Source: Alnus glutinosa
Lineage: Eukaryota; Streptophyta; Magnoliopsida; Fagales; Betulaceae
Direction of reading: 5' to 3'
Length of the DNA stretch: 64,000 bases
Assembly: GCF_958979055.1 (NCBI RefSeq)
Contig: NC_084896.1
Span: 5,646,501 to 5,710,500 of the forward strand
Shown here: one piece after another, positions 13,055 to 32,593 of the stretch
How the letters are laid out: every line of letters begins with the position of its first letter
Position numbering within the stretch: position 1 is the stretch's first letter
Made by a program: the position numbers and the translations under genes
Notes under the pieces: model-generated
What the model was told of the DNA's origin: nothing
Seen by the model: only the letters and a program-made list of their open reading frames with translations
The model's database searches: none

Positions 13055-13585
13055 TAAGGGTATACATGCGACTACGGATGCAATTATTTGCAATATCCGC
13101 ACCCGAATTCATAAAATTTGGATATTACTTTTAGACATCTGCATCTGCCTTATATTATTACTATCTATATCCGCTTTGTTATTGCGGTTATTAATTGTAG
13201 TTATTATCCGCTATTCGCATATTAGATAATAAGCATTTTGAGCCTTCTTTGAGTTTTTATTAAGACATATTTTAAACGATTTTAAAAATAATTTAGGCTG
13301 ATTTTTAGTGTTTTGTGTTTGTTTTAATTTTTTTTTTTTTAAGCCCCAAACTTTTGAAAATATATTGATTTATTGATTTCACATTATTTTTTCATTTTAG
13401 CCCAATTATTATACTACAAAGCAATACAACCAACCAAACTAATGTAAACTTGCCCATACCTAATTTGGTTGCCATTTTTATATATATATATATATAAGGT
13501 TGGCATATGGCGGATAATTACAGATAAAGGGTAATGGATAACGGATACGGACGGTTATTATTTGCCTGTATTTATAGGCACCACA
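13055..13585. repeat. Dispersed repeat with gcggata/tatccgc motifs
   Basis: The stretch repeats 'atccgc' on one side and 'gcggata', 'ggataacggatacgg' on the other, giving a loosely inverted structure of about 530 bp. Similar motifs occur at 2880-3345 and 48795-48860. This pattern suggests copies of one non-autonomous DNA transposon family, but ends and target duplication could not be fixed. Confidence 0.35.
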
Positions 13586-14284
13586 CTTAAGGTTGACACT
13601 GTTTGAATTGTGAGGGAAACCATCCACCATATATTCCATGATTTGATTAGGAAATTCGCATGCTTTGGAAGTGTCTCGAGAGGATATAATAATTATACAA
13701 GGGGGTTTTAAGAAAAGACAAACTGTGGAACCCATAAGAGTAGCCACCCAAAAGCATGAAGCAATCGTAGAATTATATGATTAGAGTTTGATAATAGGCT
13801 AATCCTAGGATGACCCCCCCACATCAATAGGGTAGGTGAGGGGGCTATCGTGTCCTACTCCAAGTGGTAAATCACAACCACTACAAAATGACTATATGGA
13901 CACGTATTCTGATTTGGCGGCAGGCTCAAACTCCTAGTGGGCTAAGGCTTTTTATCCACCCAGCCCAATATCTCTCATAAAGTCTATTAATTTCACTGAG
14001 AAAGTGAACAAATGGCAATCAGTTCAAGTTCTCTTTCTCTCTCTAAAGCAATTACCAAAAAAAAAAAAAAAAAAAAAAAAGAAGAAGAAGAAGAAGAAAA
14101 AGAGAAAAAGAGAAAGAAATGGGAGAAATACATCATCTAAGTTGACGTGTTTTGTCGGTACGGCATAGAGGACAGGAATCATATATATATATATATATAC
14201 TAGGTTCGGCAGTCGAGTTTGAAAGCGCATGCTATGGTCTTTGTAATGTCTTGAACCCCTCACAATTTGTGATGAAATTGTTGT

Positions 14285-14640
14285 TTTAAGAATGCAGAGT
14301 TGGAAGGATGCTCAGTTGAAAGTTTATTTTTGTCGGTTAATGTTTGATTCTGTTGTTTACAACCTTTGAAGAAACCGTAATGCTATTCGTTATGTTAATC
14401 ATCCAAAAACTAAAAAATAATTACTCAAACAGATTGTATGGGAGGTTAGAATTAAGATTCTCTTTAAAGGTAAGTTTAATGCCACCAAGAGAAATATTAA
14501 TTATCATTTGCAGGATTTTGAGTTTAGATAGGATTTTAGTTTGATTTTGTTGTGTTTTTTTTTTCCGATTATTGTCCTCTTGTTGAATTCTTTAGGTGGG
14601 TTGTTATCTTTTGCTTTAGCTTTGCTAAAGTTTCTTTGTA
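14285..14640 (+). mobile_element. LINE (L1-type) 3' relic
   Basis: Conceptual translation around 14310-14480 gives 'RNRNAIRYVNHPKTKK' followed by 'LLKQIVWEVRIKI', with in-frame stops. This resembles the conserved 'W..RNA..HGN.PKT...I...I.WEVR.RI' block near the C terminus of plant LINE reverse-transcriptase polyproteins (zf-RVT region). The following T-rich, non-coding sequence would be the 3' UTR. The element is 5'-truncated and dead. No target duplication was recognised. Upstream, 14056-14100 is a poly(A) plus GAA microsatellite. Confidence 0.5.
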
Positions 14641-15007
14641 ATTAAATACTTTGCTGATAATCAAAGTTACTCAGTTCATCAAAAAAGAAATACATCAGCG
14701 TGGATGGAGAAGGATTGAGAAACATAGCAGATCAGGACTTCAAGTTGTAGACAAAACAAGAAAAAGAGAAGAAGAAGAAAAGGCTAGAAAAGGAAAAAAA
14801 AGAAAAGGTGGGGAAGGAAGAGGGAGGTCTCTCTTTCCCAGTCTGAAGTGACAAGGAGGAATCAAAGCAAAATCTGTAGAGGAGAAACACTAGAGGGACG
14901 AGAGAGAAGAGTGCTCACTGGAAAGCTCTCAAAAGAGAAGACTTTTTGTCATAATCAGTTCAAGTGTTTAACAAAAAGGAAAAATATTATCTGATGGAGC
15001 GTAACCC

Positions 15008-15420
15008 GGCTCTGATACCAACTGATATAATGTAGGTCTAGTCGATCGGAAAAACAACAATATTAGATTACTTATCCTTCTCAAAACCAAAACAAATTAA
15101 GGATTTTAAGTAAAGCAAGTAATAAATCACTCTTCATAATAAAAAACTACAGCTATAATCGCCCATAACGAGTATTTATAATAACTAAACTCTTGAACCT
15201 AATAAAACACTGAAATAAAGTTAGTTTATCAATTTGGCACAATTTCTTCCAAACGGGCCCACTTACTCGTTCAGTCGAGACTTGTGATAAAGTAAAAACT
15301 CAAAAATGACATTCTTATCCGAACCTGTTTCGAATGAATTTTCGAACAAGCTTTTCGGGTCATGTTTTTGTTTTATCTTGACGGCCCGTTTTAACCCTAG
15401 AATTGAAAATTTGCATGAAA
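15008..15420 (-). mobile_element. Possible LTR-retrotransposon fragment with tRNA-Met primer site
   Basis: On the minus strand 15021-15009 reads 'ttggtatcagagc', the sequence complementary to the 3' end of initiator tRNA-Met used as primer by many plant LTR retrotransposons. It directly follows an 'atatca' that would end an LTR. The sequence beyond (15022 to about 15400) contains a minus-strand TATA-like 'attataaatactcg'. The other LTR end and target duplication are not found, so limits are approximate. The remaining 15420-16347 shows no gene. Confidence 0.35.
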
Positions 15421-16347
15421 TATTATTTTGTAGCCCTTTGAATAATATTTACAACGCCACAAAATTTGTCTCTCTTTGATGTTAAAATTACAAAATATGA
15501 TATGTTTATTAAGACTGATCTAATTGAAAACTGGCGTACGCCATTCTCTAAAAGTCGCCTCACGTATAATTACTTAGATATCTCAGGCCAGGTGGTTCGG
15601 TGAGAAACCCATTTTCTCATAAGCATGTTTTTCACAACCCAATGAGTAACTTCATTTAATTATAAATAAGCTAGTGCTTTATATCTATTTCAACGAAGTA
15701 TCTCGATGAAGCTACTAGGAAGAATACAAACTGAGAAAATGGAGAGCAAACTGATGTTTTTGTCCCACTTCTAAAATTAGTCTCACATTTGATACATGGA
15801 TTGTAAAACTAGATTATTTAAGTGATTATAGGAAGTTTCAATCATAATATTAACTAGTTTTTATGGATAGTAACGCAAATTTGACTAGCGTTTTTTTGGA
15901 TTGTGACAATTTTTCTCCTATTCTCACAGTTGAATTTCTCATTTCACTTGTTGAACTAACCCTTGCAAGCATCATTTAAATTGAAACATCATACAAGTAT
16001 GATTGAATCTGATTACAGATTTGAATGGAAACACTATTTGTCAAAGTTGGTAGCCTTTCATTCTTGAAACTAATAATTTTCCATACTGAAGTATCACAAG
16101 ACCAAGACTTTGAGGGCCTAGTAGAAAACCATAACATAATGTCCTGTCACTAGAACCTAATTGTGTGGAACCAATGAAGCAAATCTGTACATGCTCTAAA
16201 TTTTTTTTTCCTACTTTAAACAAAGGAGGGTATTGTAATTTGCCACAATCTACAGCCATGTCTGTGTGAGATAAACAAAGAATTGCTCTGCAGCCTTGAG
16301 GAGGAGCAAAAATTGTTGTCTTGTGTAAACTTGCAACTGAGAAAATG

Positions 16348-24093
<7,746 letters not shown>

Positions 24094-24140
24094 GGCTGTC
24101 TCCCTGTGGTTAGTTTGGCTGTGATTTTTCAAATGGACGT

Positions 24141-24147
24141 TTATATA
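24141..24147 (-). promoter_or_regulatory. Possible TATA box of the AlaRS gene
   Basis: Reads TATATAA on the minus strand, about 50 bp upstream of the chosen ATG at 24093. It argues against the in-frame ATG at 24192, which lies upstream of it. Confidence 0.45.
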
Positions 24148-24224
24148 CGTTGGTGCGGATGGAGGTGGATAAGCGGCTTTTGAGAGGTTCACATTTTCAG
24201 AGCTAATTCAATCTTAGTTACGGA

Positions 24225-24225
24225 A

Positions 24226-24273
<48 letters not shown>

Positions 24274-24600
24274 AATAAATAATAAAATTAGGGGTTGTTT
24301 CATTTTATTTTATTTTCTTTTTTTGGGAGGTTCACATATTGGTGTTTATTTTTTTAGTAATGCTAGAATATATATTTTTATCTTGCAATTATCTTATAAT
24401 GTTAACGTAGAAGTCCAAACCAACCATTAGATTAGTCTTTGTCCAAAAAAAAAAGAAAAAAAAAAAAGAAGAAGATTCTTAAAGTTGGAATACAAATATA
24501 ATATATAGCATTTTTACTTTTTTTTTCTATTTTTTTTTTTCCATTGTTCATTTTTTTGCCTTTTTTTTTTTTTTATAATTAATATAATTATAACTAACCA
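24225..24600. repeat. AAT/AAAT microsatellite and poly(T) tracts
   Basis: About fifteen AAT units followed by AAAT units at 24225-24283, then AT-rich sequence with several poly(A) and poly(T) runs to 24600. No gene is visible between the AlaRS promoter and the SINE. Confidence 0.8.
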
Positions 24601-24605
24601 TCAAT

Positions 24606-24741
24606 CATCGATGGGGCGTTTCCAATGGGTAGCTCAATCAGCTGGGGATTACGCCTCGTAAAGCAGATGTCAGTAGTTCAAATTTTTCTCTCCTCTTTTG
24701 AACATGTGTAAAAAAAAGAAAAAAAACATCGATAGGGCATT
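24606..24741 (+). mobile_element. SINE (tRNA-derived) with target duplications
   Basis: The body at about 24621-24726 contains a box A-like 'gggtagctcaatcagctgg' and a box B-like 'agttcaaat' with correct spacing for an RNA polymerase III promoter, and ends in an A-rich tail. It is flanked by 'catcgatggggcgtt' (24606-24620) and 'catcgatagggcatt' (24727-24741), 13 of 15 identical, the direct repeats expected from LINE-driven insertion. About 105 bp long, so it is a compact or truncated copy. Confidence 0.75.
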
Positions 24742-25435
24742 GGTAGTTGAAATTTAAGCAAATGACTTAACAAAGTGGTTAAAGAGTTTCTCTGGGTGGC
24801 TCAGGCTCAAATGAAGGCCTATTGGGCTTCTGGATGACTTTTACCGAATGAGGAATGTGGACTTCTTTACATCTGACCCGAATTCTTCTATATTTAAGGA
24901 TTTGAAAAAATCAGTTAAAACTGAGTGGCTCTTTATGCTTTTGAACCATTTATTGTTGAAACATACTAATCACTTGAATATTGTCGTCAAACATGTCGAA
25001 TACACAAACGTAGAAGAAGTGACCAGACGATCCCATATAATATGACTGTCCTATTGCACGAGATTAGGATCCAAAGGGATCATACATTTTTAGCTGGGCC
25101 CAAATTGTCATTGCCTGGAATTGGCAGAAGAAAACAACAGCATGAATAACAAGAAACATTCATGGCCTACTCTGAAGTGTTGATTGCTTAACAGAAATCC
25201 GACATGCCCACAACCCCAACATCGGTTTGGTTTGATGATCACATGGCCATGCGTTCTATCAGCCTAACACAAAGGAAACAGCAGCGTGTGATTCTGTTTG
25301 ACCTTGTGAATATATATATCATAACCATCCATGGCTTCTACAGACCACAAGATCGAGCAGTAAAACATCTTCTCTACAGCTCCTCCTCCTACTTGTTGCT
25401 TGTTCAGATCACCCCCATTCTAATAATCTACAGCC
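24742..25435. other. SAUR upstream region
   Basis: No gene is seen. A TATA-like 'gaatatatatatcat' at 25307-25321 lies about 120 bp before the SAUR ATG and is the likely core promoter. I did not find a canonical TGTCTC auxin-response element in this stretch. Confidence 0.45.
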
Positions 25436-25855
25436 ATGATCAATCCGAAAAGGCTCATCGCAATGGCAAAGAAGTGGCAGAGAATTGCTGCTAATAAGCG
25501 CAAGAGGATTTCATATCCAAAAGCTGAATCTTCAGTGGCTAATAAAGGCCATTTTGTTGTGTACACCACTGACAACAAAAGGTTCGTGGTTCCCTTGGAA
25601 TATCTCAGCCAAAACGTCTTCAGGGAGCTCTTGAGAATGTCTGAGGAGGAGTTTGGATTGCCTAGCAATGGACCTATCACGCTGCCTTGTGATGGTGTTT
25701 TCATGGAGTATGTCATTTCTTTGGTTCAATGGCGGATGCCAGTAGATCTAGAGAAAGCTTTGCTCACTTCTATGGCAACATGTCACAGCTCTACATCATA
25801 TTCTCTTGCTTTAGGACAGTTTTGCCAACAGCAAACACTTATTTATGGGTTTTGA
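25436..25855 (+). CDS. SAUR family protein (SAUR64/68-like)
   Basis: Small auxin-up RNA protein, 139 aa, from a single exon as is usual for the family. SAURs of this type inhibit PP2C-D phosphatases at the plasma membrane and so promote acid growth. The N terminus 'MINPKRLIAMAKKWQRIAA' is the hallmark of the SAUR61-68 clade. The SAUR domain follows at about residues 35-105: 'KGHFVVYTTDNKRFVVPLEYL', 'VFRELLRMSEEEFGLP' and 'GPITLPCDGVFMEYVISLV'. The C-terminal tail is variable. No relatives lie next to it, although SAURs of this clade often sit in tandem arrays. Confidence 0.93.
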   Translation: MINPKRLIAMAKKWQRIAANKRKRISYPKAESSVANKGHFVVYTTDNKRFVVPLEYLSQNVFRELLRMSEEEFGLPSNGPITLPCDGVFMEYVISLVQWRMPVDLEKALLTSMATCHSSTSYSLALGQFCQQQTLIYGF

Positions 25856-26335
25856 AGAGATTCTTTATGGATTTATGTATGCCAAAGAAATTCTTTTTTG
25901 TTTCATAAATACTTAGTTGTGCCTTTTTAGTGAAGCAAAAACTGTGGCAAAACATCCTTCTGTACTCAACAATGTTCTCACACATTTGATTTCTATGGCC
26001 CTTAATGTGCTGATTGATATAAATCGTACCACACAGATAAGGACCTTATTGGAAAGAGCAACATGATAAACTGATCCAGACCCCTAGCAAAAATGAAAAA
26101 AAAAAAATTCAACATATTCAGCTTACAAAAAGCTCCAATCTCCCTCCCCAATTAAACCTCTCTCAGAATAGGATTGGAAAGATCTTTGGAGACTGAAAAG
26201 CCACCAAAGATTGAAGCTCTTTATGTAGAAACTAATCTGAATTGATAGCACCTTTTTCTCTTCTGTCATTCCTCCAGGGTCATTTGGAGGCTCTCCTCGT
26301 AACCTTTAGACACCCTAAAGGTCCTTGAGGGGTTG
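25856..26335. other. SAUR 3' region and intergenic
   Basis: T-rich sequence that likely includes the SAUR 3' UTR, then ordinary intergenic DNA. No gene seen. Confidence 0.4.
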
Positions 26336-26525
26336 TCCATGGTTGATTGGATTAAGAATATCATTCAGCCCTCCCCCTTTCTCAAGATAAAGGAGGACTC
26401 ATGCTCCAATGCCCTAGACTTGATCTGACATATTAAGAATAATGTTGTTCATGATAAGGTCCACCCAAATGCCATTCAAATTGCCAGGAAAGTAATCTTA
26501 TTAGCTAAGAGCACCTCAATGCTTG
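26336..26525 (+). mobile_element. Probable LINE fragment
   Basis: One frame reads 'VDWIKNIIQPSPFLKIKEDS', then 'NALDLI', a stop and 'HIKNNVVHDKVHPNAIQIAR'. The spacing resembles the 'W...I..P...L.I......F.....LW..RN..VH....P' stretch found in plant LINE polyproteins just before the RNase H-like region. It is short, has an in-frame stop and no recognisable ends, so the call is tentative. Confidence 0.4.
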
Positions 26526-26759
26526 GAGATCTTCTCTCCTCAATTCCATGAGCTCCTCCTTGGTCTCCTCTCCTTTGGGAATCGTCAAATTGACCTTTGG
26601 TGACTCTGTTTGTGCTGTTGTAGGTTCAAGTTCAGATGGCTCTATCCTTGGACTCCCAACCTCAGCAAGCATGCTTGCAGAATCCTCAGCCTTTGATCTT
26701 AAAATTGACAACATCAACTCTTTGCCTATGATCTTTGCCCTCCAACATAGTCACCTCAC

Positions 26760-27770
26760 TTCAAATTGAAAGATCTCCACTTTAGTGTTTGACATCCTTG
26801 CTAGCCTCCTTCCAAAGCTAGGCAACCTCTAAAGTTCACGAGTGTAAACATTCGCGCTCACAATTTAGCAAAATGGGCCGCATTTTTTTTTTTTTTTAAT
26901 AACATTCCCTCTTATATTTTTCCTTTGTTGGATCTTCCTCTTCATAGTGAGAAGGATCCCCTTTAAACCACTCCCCCCTCCATCTCATCACATATACTAA
27001 GAGAGAGAGAGAGAGAGAGATGATGCTTTAAGCCCCACCCATTTTGGTTGGTTTCTAACAAAGACCATGTTAATATTTATTTGTTTATGGATGCCTTTTT
27101 TGCCATGTTAAGCAAAGAAAATGATGGCCCCAAAAAAGTGACTCAATAAAAAAGGAGATAAACTTTGGTCTCAATTAAAAGATCTCCCCTTTAGTGGACA
27201 TTTTATCTTGCTAACCTCCTTTTAAAACTGGTCAACGTTTGAAGTTTATAAAAGCTTAAACTTTCGCACTCACAATTTAAAAAAAATGGGCCACTTTAAC
27301 CAATTTTTTTGGTAACATTTCTCCTTGTATTTTTCCTTTGTCGGATCTTCTTTTGATAGTGGAAAGGATCCCATTACAATCCCCCCTCCCCCCAAATCTC
27401 TTCCACTTTAGTGTACAACATCTTTGGCTTGCTAACCTTATTTCAAATATGGTTAACCTCTAAAGTTCACAAGAGTGTAAACTTTCATTGGCTTGCTAAC
27501 ATTATTTCAAAGATGGTCAGCCTTTAAAACTCACAAGTGTGTAAACTTTTGCGCTCACAATTTAGCAAAATGGGCCGCTTTAACCAAGTTTTCTTGTAAC
27601 ATTTTTCTTTGTATTTTTTTTCTTGCCCAATCTTCCTCTTGATAGTGGGAAGATCCCCCCACCCCCACAACCACCATTTCCACTCATCTATTAAGAGAGA
27701 GAGAGAGAGAGATATGATGCCTTAAGCCTCACCTATTTTGTTGGGTTTCTAACAGATGTTATGGTACTAT
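26760..27770. repeat. Diverged tandem repeat, about three units
   Basis: Three direct copies begin near 26760, 27165 and 27400. Each contains in order a 'ccactttagtg'-like phrase, 'cctctaaagttcac', 'gcgctcacaatttagcaaaa', 'tgggccgc', 'tcctttgttggatcttcctc' and 'gatagtggaaaggatcccc'. Units 1 and 3 end in a GA microsatellite (27001-27020 and 27693-27712) followed by 'gatgc.ttaagcc.cacc'. Within unit 3 a shorter segment ('ggcttgctaac.ttatttcaaa') is duplicated again. No coding potential. Confidence 0.7.
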
Positions 27771-27774
27771 TTGT

Positions 27775-28495
27775 TGAGTAATTCTATCAGTCTTCTTTGT
27801 GTCCTTCCAAATATTATGTAGTTTTTAAAATCACCATTAGATCAAAATCGAATAATGATCATCTCAAATTTAATGGTAATTTTAAAAACCACGTGACATT
27901 TTGGAAGACACAATGAAGACTTGCTCCTTGTAGCATTACTCCGATTTGTTTGTTGATGGATGACGTTTTTGTCAAAATGGCACAAATGGATTTATGCAAA
28001 AGTGCGTGCGAAAACACTAACAATTACGACATATTGAGGTTTTGAACTTGGAAATAAAATTGAGATGGTAGATTTGATTTTCTGTTATTGCTTATAGTAG
28101 ATTTGATTTTATGGCATAGACAACATTACTAAATCACAAATTATGGAGATGACAAGAGCACTCTTCAGATACCAATCACTGACCCATCTAATCTGACATG
28201 GTGACCGACTTGAAACAATCGGAAGACCCTGTCATTGAAAGATTGGCTTGCCAAGACACAGCTATTTGGGAAAGCAAAGGTTACTCAGAATAGGATCTCT
28301 TCGTTTCACTTGAGATGGAGAGTAATCATTTCATTGTCCAGATTTTACAGCATCTAATCTGTACGTGGTGTCACATCACTTGAAAATTTTAAACGACGTG
28401 CCAACGTAGACAATATATACATCGTTGGATTCTATGAAATCTAATATGAACCATGAAATAGTTCCTCTCCAGGTTACTCAAGGGTCATGATTAAT
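27775..28495. other. Intergenic, no gene seen
   Basis: Moderately AT-rich sequence between the tandem repeat and the MITE at 28496. Nothing recognisable on either strand. Confidence 0.4.
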
Positions 28496-28785
28496 GGTGT
28501 TGTTTGGCAGACAACGTTACAGAACAAGGTAATGCTGTTTACTATTCACGCACTTTTTTTTTACTTTTTCAATAACAATCAATATCAAAACATTCTCACT
28601 TTTTTCATTTTTTATATCACATCAATAATTTTTTATTACTATTCAAATAAAAAAATTCACTACAATACAAATTTTTTTCACTTTTCTATACAAATTCTTT
28701 TTACTTTATATCATATCACTTTTTACTAATTTCAAAATTAACAACCCACTACTCTGTTCTGTACATGTCTTTGCCAAACAAGACC
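28496..28785. mobile_element. MITE, GTTTGG-ended family, copy 3
   Basis: Inverted ends 'ggtgttgtttggcagaca' and (complement of right) 'ggtcttgtttggcaaagaca', each followed by a 'tacagaaca' phrase. The AT-rich interior is the reverse of the copies at 4718-4978 and 7912-8165. About 290 bp. Flanks do not show a clear target duplication. Confidence 0.6.
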
Positions 28786-29143
28786 AATATCATTATTTCT
28801 CATTGAGACACCAACCACACATCCCCCACAAACAGAGAGCGTGAGGAAAAGAAGCCCCAGGCTTTTGATCATGTAGTCGCCATCTAATCGGTGATAGTAA
28901 GAATTATCAATCAAACAAATATAAATTATACCACAGAGAAAACTCAAAACCAAAACTTGAGAGAAATGGGCCATAACACAAAGTATCAAGCTTTGCAGCT
29001 TCATTTCAAATAAGCATTTCTCAGCATCAAAAACATAAAAAACGAATCTACACAAGCAGAAAAAAATGTAATACATTACCACATCAAACATCAAATGTAC
29101 AGAGGCATTGTGCAGCATCTGCTAGTCACCGTAGGTATTCCAA

Positions 29144-32100
29144 TCATATTCTACAATTTGCAGCTGAAAAAGAAAATAATGCAATCATATGTTAAAATAT
29201 GTTACTTGACAATGCATACATTACAAACTAGTACACCTTAAAGCAGTGGTTGGACTCGGACTGTTAGGGATAGTGCCCAGTGAGGTCTACTTGATTCTTT
29301 TTTTACTTTAATCCAAAAGATAACACGAGTTTCTAAACCAAGCAGATCACGGATGAGATCCATACGATTGCAGAGCCCCAAATCAACCCCCTTCCCTCTA
29401 CACAACCCTTGGGTAAAGAAGTAAACCAAATGCAGGTGATACCAAAAAAAAAATTGACTGCTCTATGATGAAATTAACTGACATATCCAGGTATAATTTT
29501 GAAAAGCAGAGATTTTTAGGCATTGATATCCTCTTTTTTTCCTCAAAGAGCTGAACCGATATGAAGGGCAAAAGGGGTCGTGAAAAGTTGCAATATACTA
29601 AAAGTTAAATATCCTAATGAACAACGTTTTTTTTTTTTTGGCATAAGAGAATCAGTGTACTCACAGCAGTAGACAAACTGGTTGAGATCAAGAGTCACCC
29701 TGCCTTGCTTTGCTGTATCGAATGAATTGAATAAATTCCTGTAACAAACAAGATTAGAAGAACATAACCAATGTGGCAAGTAGCATTATACGTTTCAAGA
29801 CTAGAATTTATGGTTTGATTATTTATTCCAGATTCAATGGGTCTCACTCCAGGTAAAGCACCTCTAATGGCATAGGAGTTTACATGTGCTAATGTGGACA
29901 ATTTGGAAGAATTAAACCTAGAAGAGTAGTATCAGACCAATCAAATATAAGTCTAAAACCAGCCGGCACCATGTATACTGACCACACAATCGCGTTATAT
30001 TATCGCCCACATTACACTAAGTTTAACAGGTGCAACATCAAACATACACTTCTTGTGAACATAAGGAATATTTACCGAGCAGACTGTAAAAATATACAAA
30101 GAGATATGAAGTTATCCAGCCGAAATCGCCCATTCTTCTTTTGATCAAAGCTCTGAGAAATCAAAGAAAATTTTGTAAGCATTTGAACTTAATGAAACCA
30201 ACTTAGCACTTAGATCTTTAGATCATATCTCACCATTGGAATTAGCGACATGGGTTTTTTTTTTTTTTTTTTTTTAAGGGAAAAACAAAAAGACAGAAGG
30301 AAGTATTCTAACATAAGTATTTTTAGATTGCATAACAGCAGAACATTTAAAATGCAGAGAAACAAAAAGCAGACCATTAAACACTTAAAAGCATAATCAG
30401 TAAAAATTAAAAAGATCTGAAAGGTGCTCGCATGTAAATTCAGAAAATAAGAATCACAAAAGTCGTTACCATAAACATAACTGAGCTACAATTTCCAATA
30501 TCCCTATTTTAAAAAATAGCAATAATTGAATAACCTCCCTAGTCCTTATCTTCTTCATTGGATAAAAGATGAGAATACAGGTCAAGGAAATAATTATGAA
30601 ATTAAGTCCAAAATCAAACTTCTGAATCATGATTATTTGAACTTTAAAAAATTTAGTTAAAGATATGCCACACGTAGCAATGATGTAGGACAGAGCATTG
30701 ACACAAAATCTGTGTAAGATTGCAAGCACCAGATTGTTCTAGAGTTAAGGTTCTATTCAGGCTAAAAAAGTTCGAGCTTTTTTGACCAGTTTTAAAGGGA
30801 TAAAAATAGGAAGCAAAGTTGCAGGAGTTTCTGGGAAAGGAAATTGTTGTAGGGTTTAGGAAGAGCTAAGGTAAAGTTTCATGGTAGTAAAGGTGGGTAA
30901 AGTTAGGGAATCTAGGGTTTCTAACACAGCAAGGTATAGGGTAGGGTTTGGAGGAAAAACAAAGAGGAAAAGTCAAGTTTTGGGGTTGTGAACAGTAATC
31001 TGGGAACAGTATGGTTGAATTCTTGGGTAGTTGAGAAGCAATTTAATGCATAGGTGATTTAAGGATTTATTGCTGGAATCATAGGGTTTGATTGGTGCCT
31101 GAATCAAGCACTGAAAGATGGTGCCCACTCATTTGAACGTGTGTCACATGCACTAGTCTGCTGTGCAATGACTGATGCCCAAAGACATGAATGTTGTGAC
31201 TTCATCATTCCAAATCCCCAAGTATCATCAGCCCAAAATTTATGCTAATCAAAAGATAAATCTTCCTAAAACATTTTCTTGAGCAACTGGGGGGAAATAA
31301 TAACAGTGCAAAAAACAACACCCTTAATCAACCTGAAGATCAAATAGTTCTCCACATCATTTTTCGTAACAGAAGTTTCTATTCTTGTTTGTCAAAATAT
31401 AAGCTTTACCTCACAAACTGTGTAAAAAGCAGGCGAGTCCAATGAGAAACCAATCTTCACCAACGCCTGTAACCATTGAAGTTGAGAAAAAAAAAAAGAT
31501 ATTTTCACAAAAAAAGGAGGGTAAGCACACGGTTCCTCATCAATAGCAACAAAATGAAATACAAGGAAAGCTCATCGATTCATCCAACCAAATGACCAAT
31601 TGAGATTTTACATATCTACAAGAAACTACCTCATTTACGTCACCAGTAACAATATACCCACGACCCCTGGAACAATGACCAAATATGATAAGACAATTAA
31701 GGCAAAATGATGATACTTCATTACATCACATCACATTACATTACTTGATACTACAAATCATGTGAACATGTTAATACAAAGCTTCTAAAAGCAAGAAAAT
31801 CACCTCTCTAGGACAGAAAAGGCTTGTTGAACCTGCAAAGGACATGGATAAAAACTGCAAAACTTAATGATCCAATATGGTTTACGAAATTGGAAACGAA
31901 TTACTGTTAAAAAAAATTCTAACACCTTAAGAAGGAACTTGTTGAGCGCAATGAATTCTGAGAAAAACAACAAAATTAGAAAGATAATCAAGTTTTAAGC
32001 TGAAGCACAAAAATAGAAAATCATCATCAATTATTTTGCTCACCATCGAAGCTCATCGTGCCATTCCTATCAAAATCGTACATCCTGCAACAACCACCGT

Positions 32101-32391
32101 ACAAATCAATCCTAGACTATTCGTCCGTGTACACATATATGTATATATACATAGATACAGTATAATCAGACCTGATCATCTGCTGAACGACGGAGAGAGG
32201 GAATTCGAGGTTCCCAACCGCCAAAGCTCCCTGGAAAGTCGTCGTTTCGGTTAAAATCAAAATCAATTAGTTATTAAGTACAGAAGATTAGGGCAAAGAA
32301 GAAGAACCTTGAGCTGAGGAGCTGTGAGGTTTCCGGTTTTCTCCGAGTCCACCCGCTCGAACCACTCCATCAGAATCGCCGTGTTGTCCAT
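29144..32391 (-). CDS. EF-hand calcium-binding protein (sorcin/PDCD6-like)
   Basis: Small cytosolic calcium sensor of the penta-EF-hand type. Ten coding exons (minus): 32391-32308, 32230-32172, 32084-32044, 31957-31926, 31832-31804, 31666-31630, 31466-31410, 30152-30076, 29738-29665, 29163-29144. They total 510 nt (169 aa), and all GT/AG junctions and phases agree. Several exons are only 20-40 nt. One canonical calcium loop is seen, 'DFDRNGTMSFDE', near residues 51-62. The other hands are degenerate: 'DSEKTGNLTAPQ' near 15-26 ends in Q rather than E, and 'DQKKNGRF' and 'DTAKQGRV' are incomplete. The C terminus reads 'LNQFVYCSANCRI'. A CT microsatellite (about 32409-32439) sits in the leader, and the frame is open through it, but the ATG at 32391 starts the conserved part. 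The last exon encodes only seven codons, including the stop. Confidence 0.88.
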
Positions 32392-32399
32392 TTCAGTGG

Positions 32400-32403
32400 A
32401 TGA

Positions 32404-32439
<36 letters not shown>

Positions 32440-32556
32440 ACAGTGTGTTTTATTTAAAAGAGGAATAACGTTAGAAATCACTTGTTTTTTTTTTTTTTTT
32501 TTATCAAACAATTATAGGTTTGATGCAGTAATTTCAACCAAATATGTTCTTGTTAA

Positions 32557-32593
<37 letters not shown>

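Noticed and set aside
24094..24192. Upstream in-frame ATG for AlaRS
   Set aside because: It lies beyond the TATA box, and the extra residues do not look like a transit peptide start; the ATG at 24093 was preferred.
26505..26769. Glu-rich minus frame (70 aa) and Ser-rich plus frame (73 aa)
   Set aside because: They mirror each other over the same DNA next to a LINE fragment; neither has a domain or intron signals.
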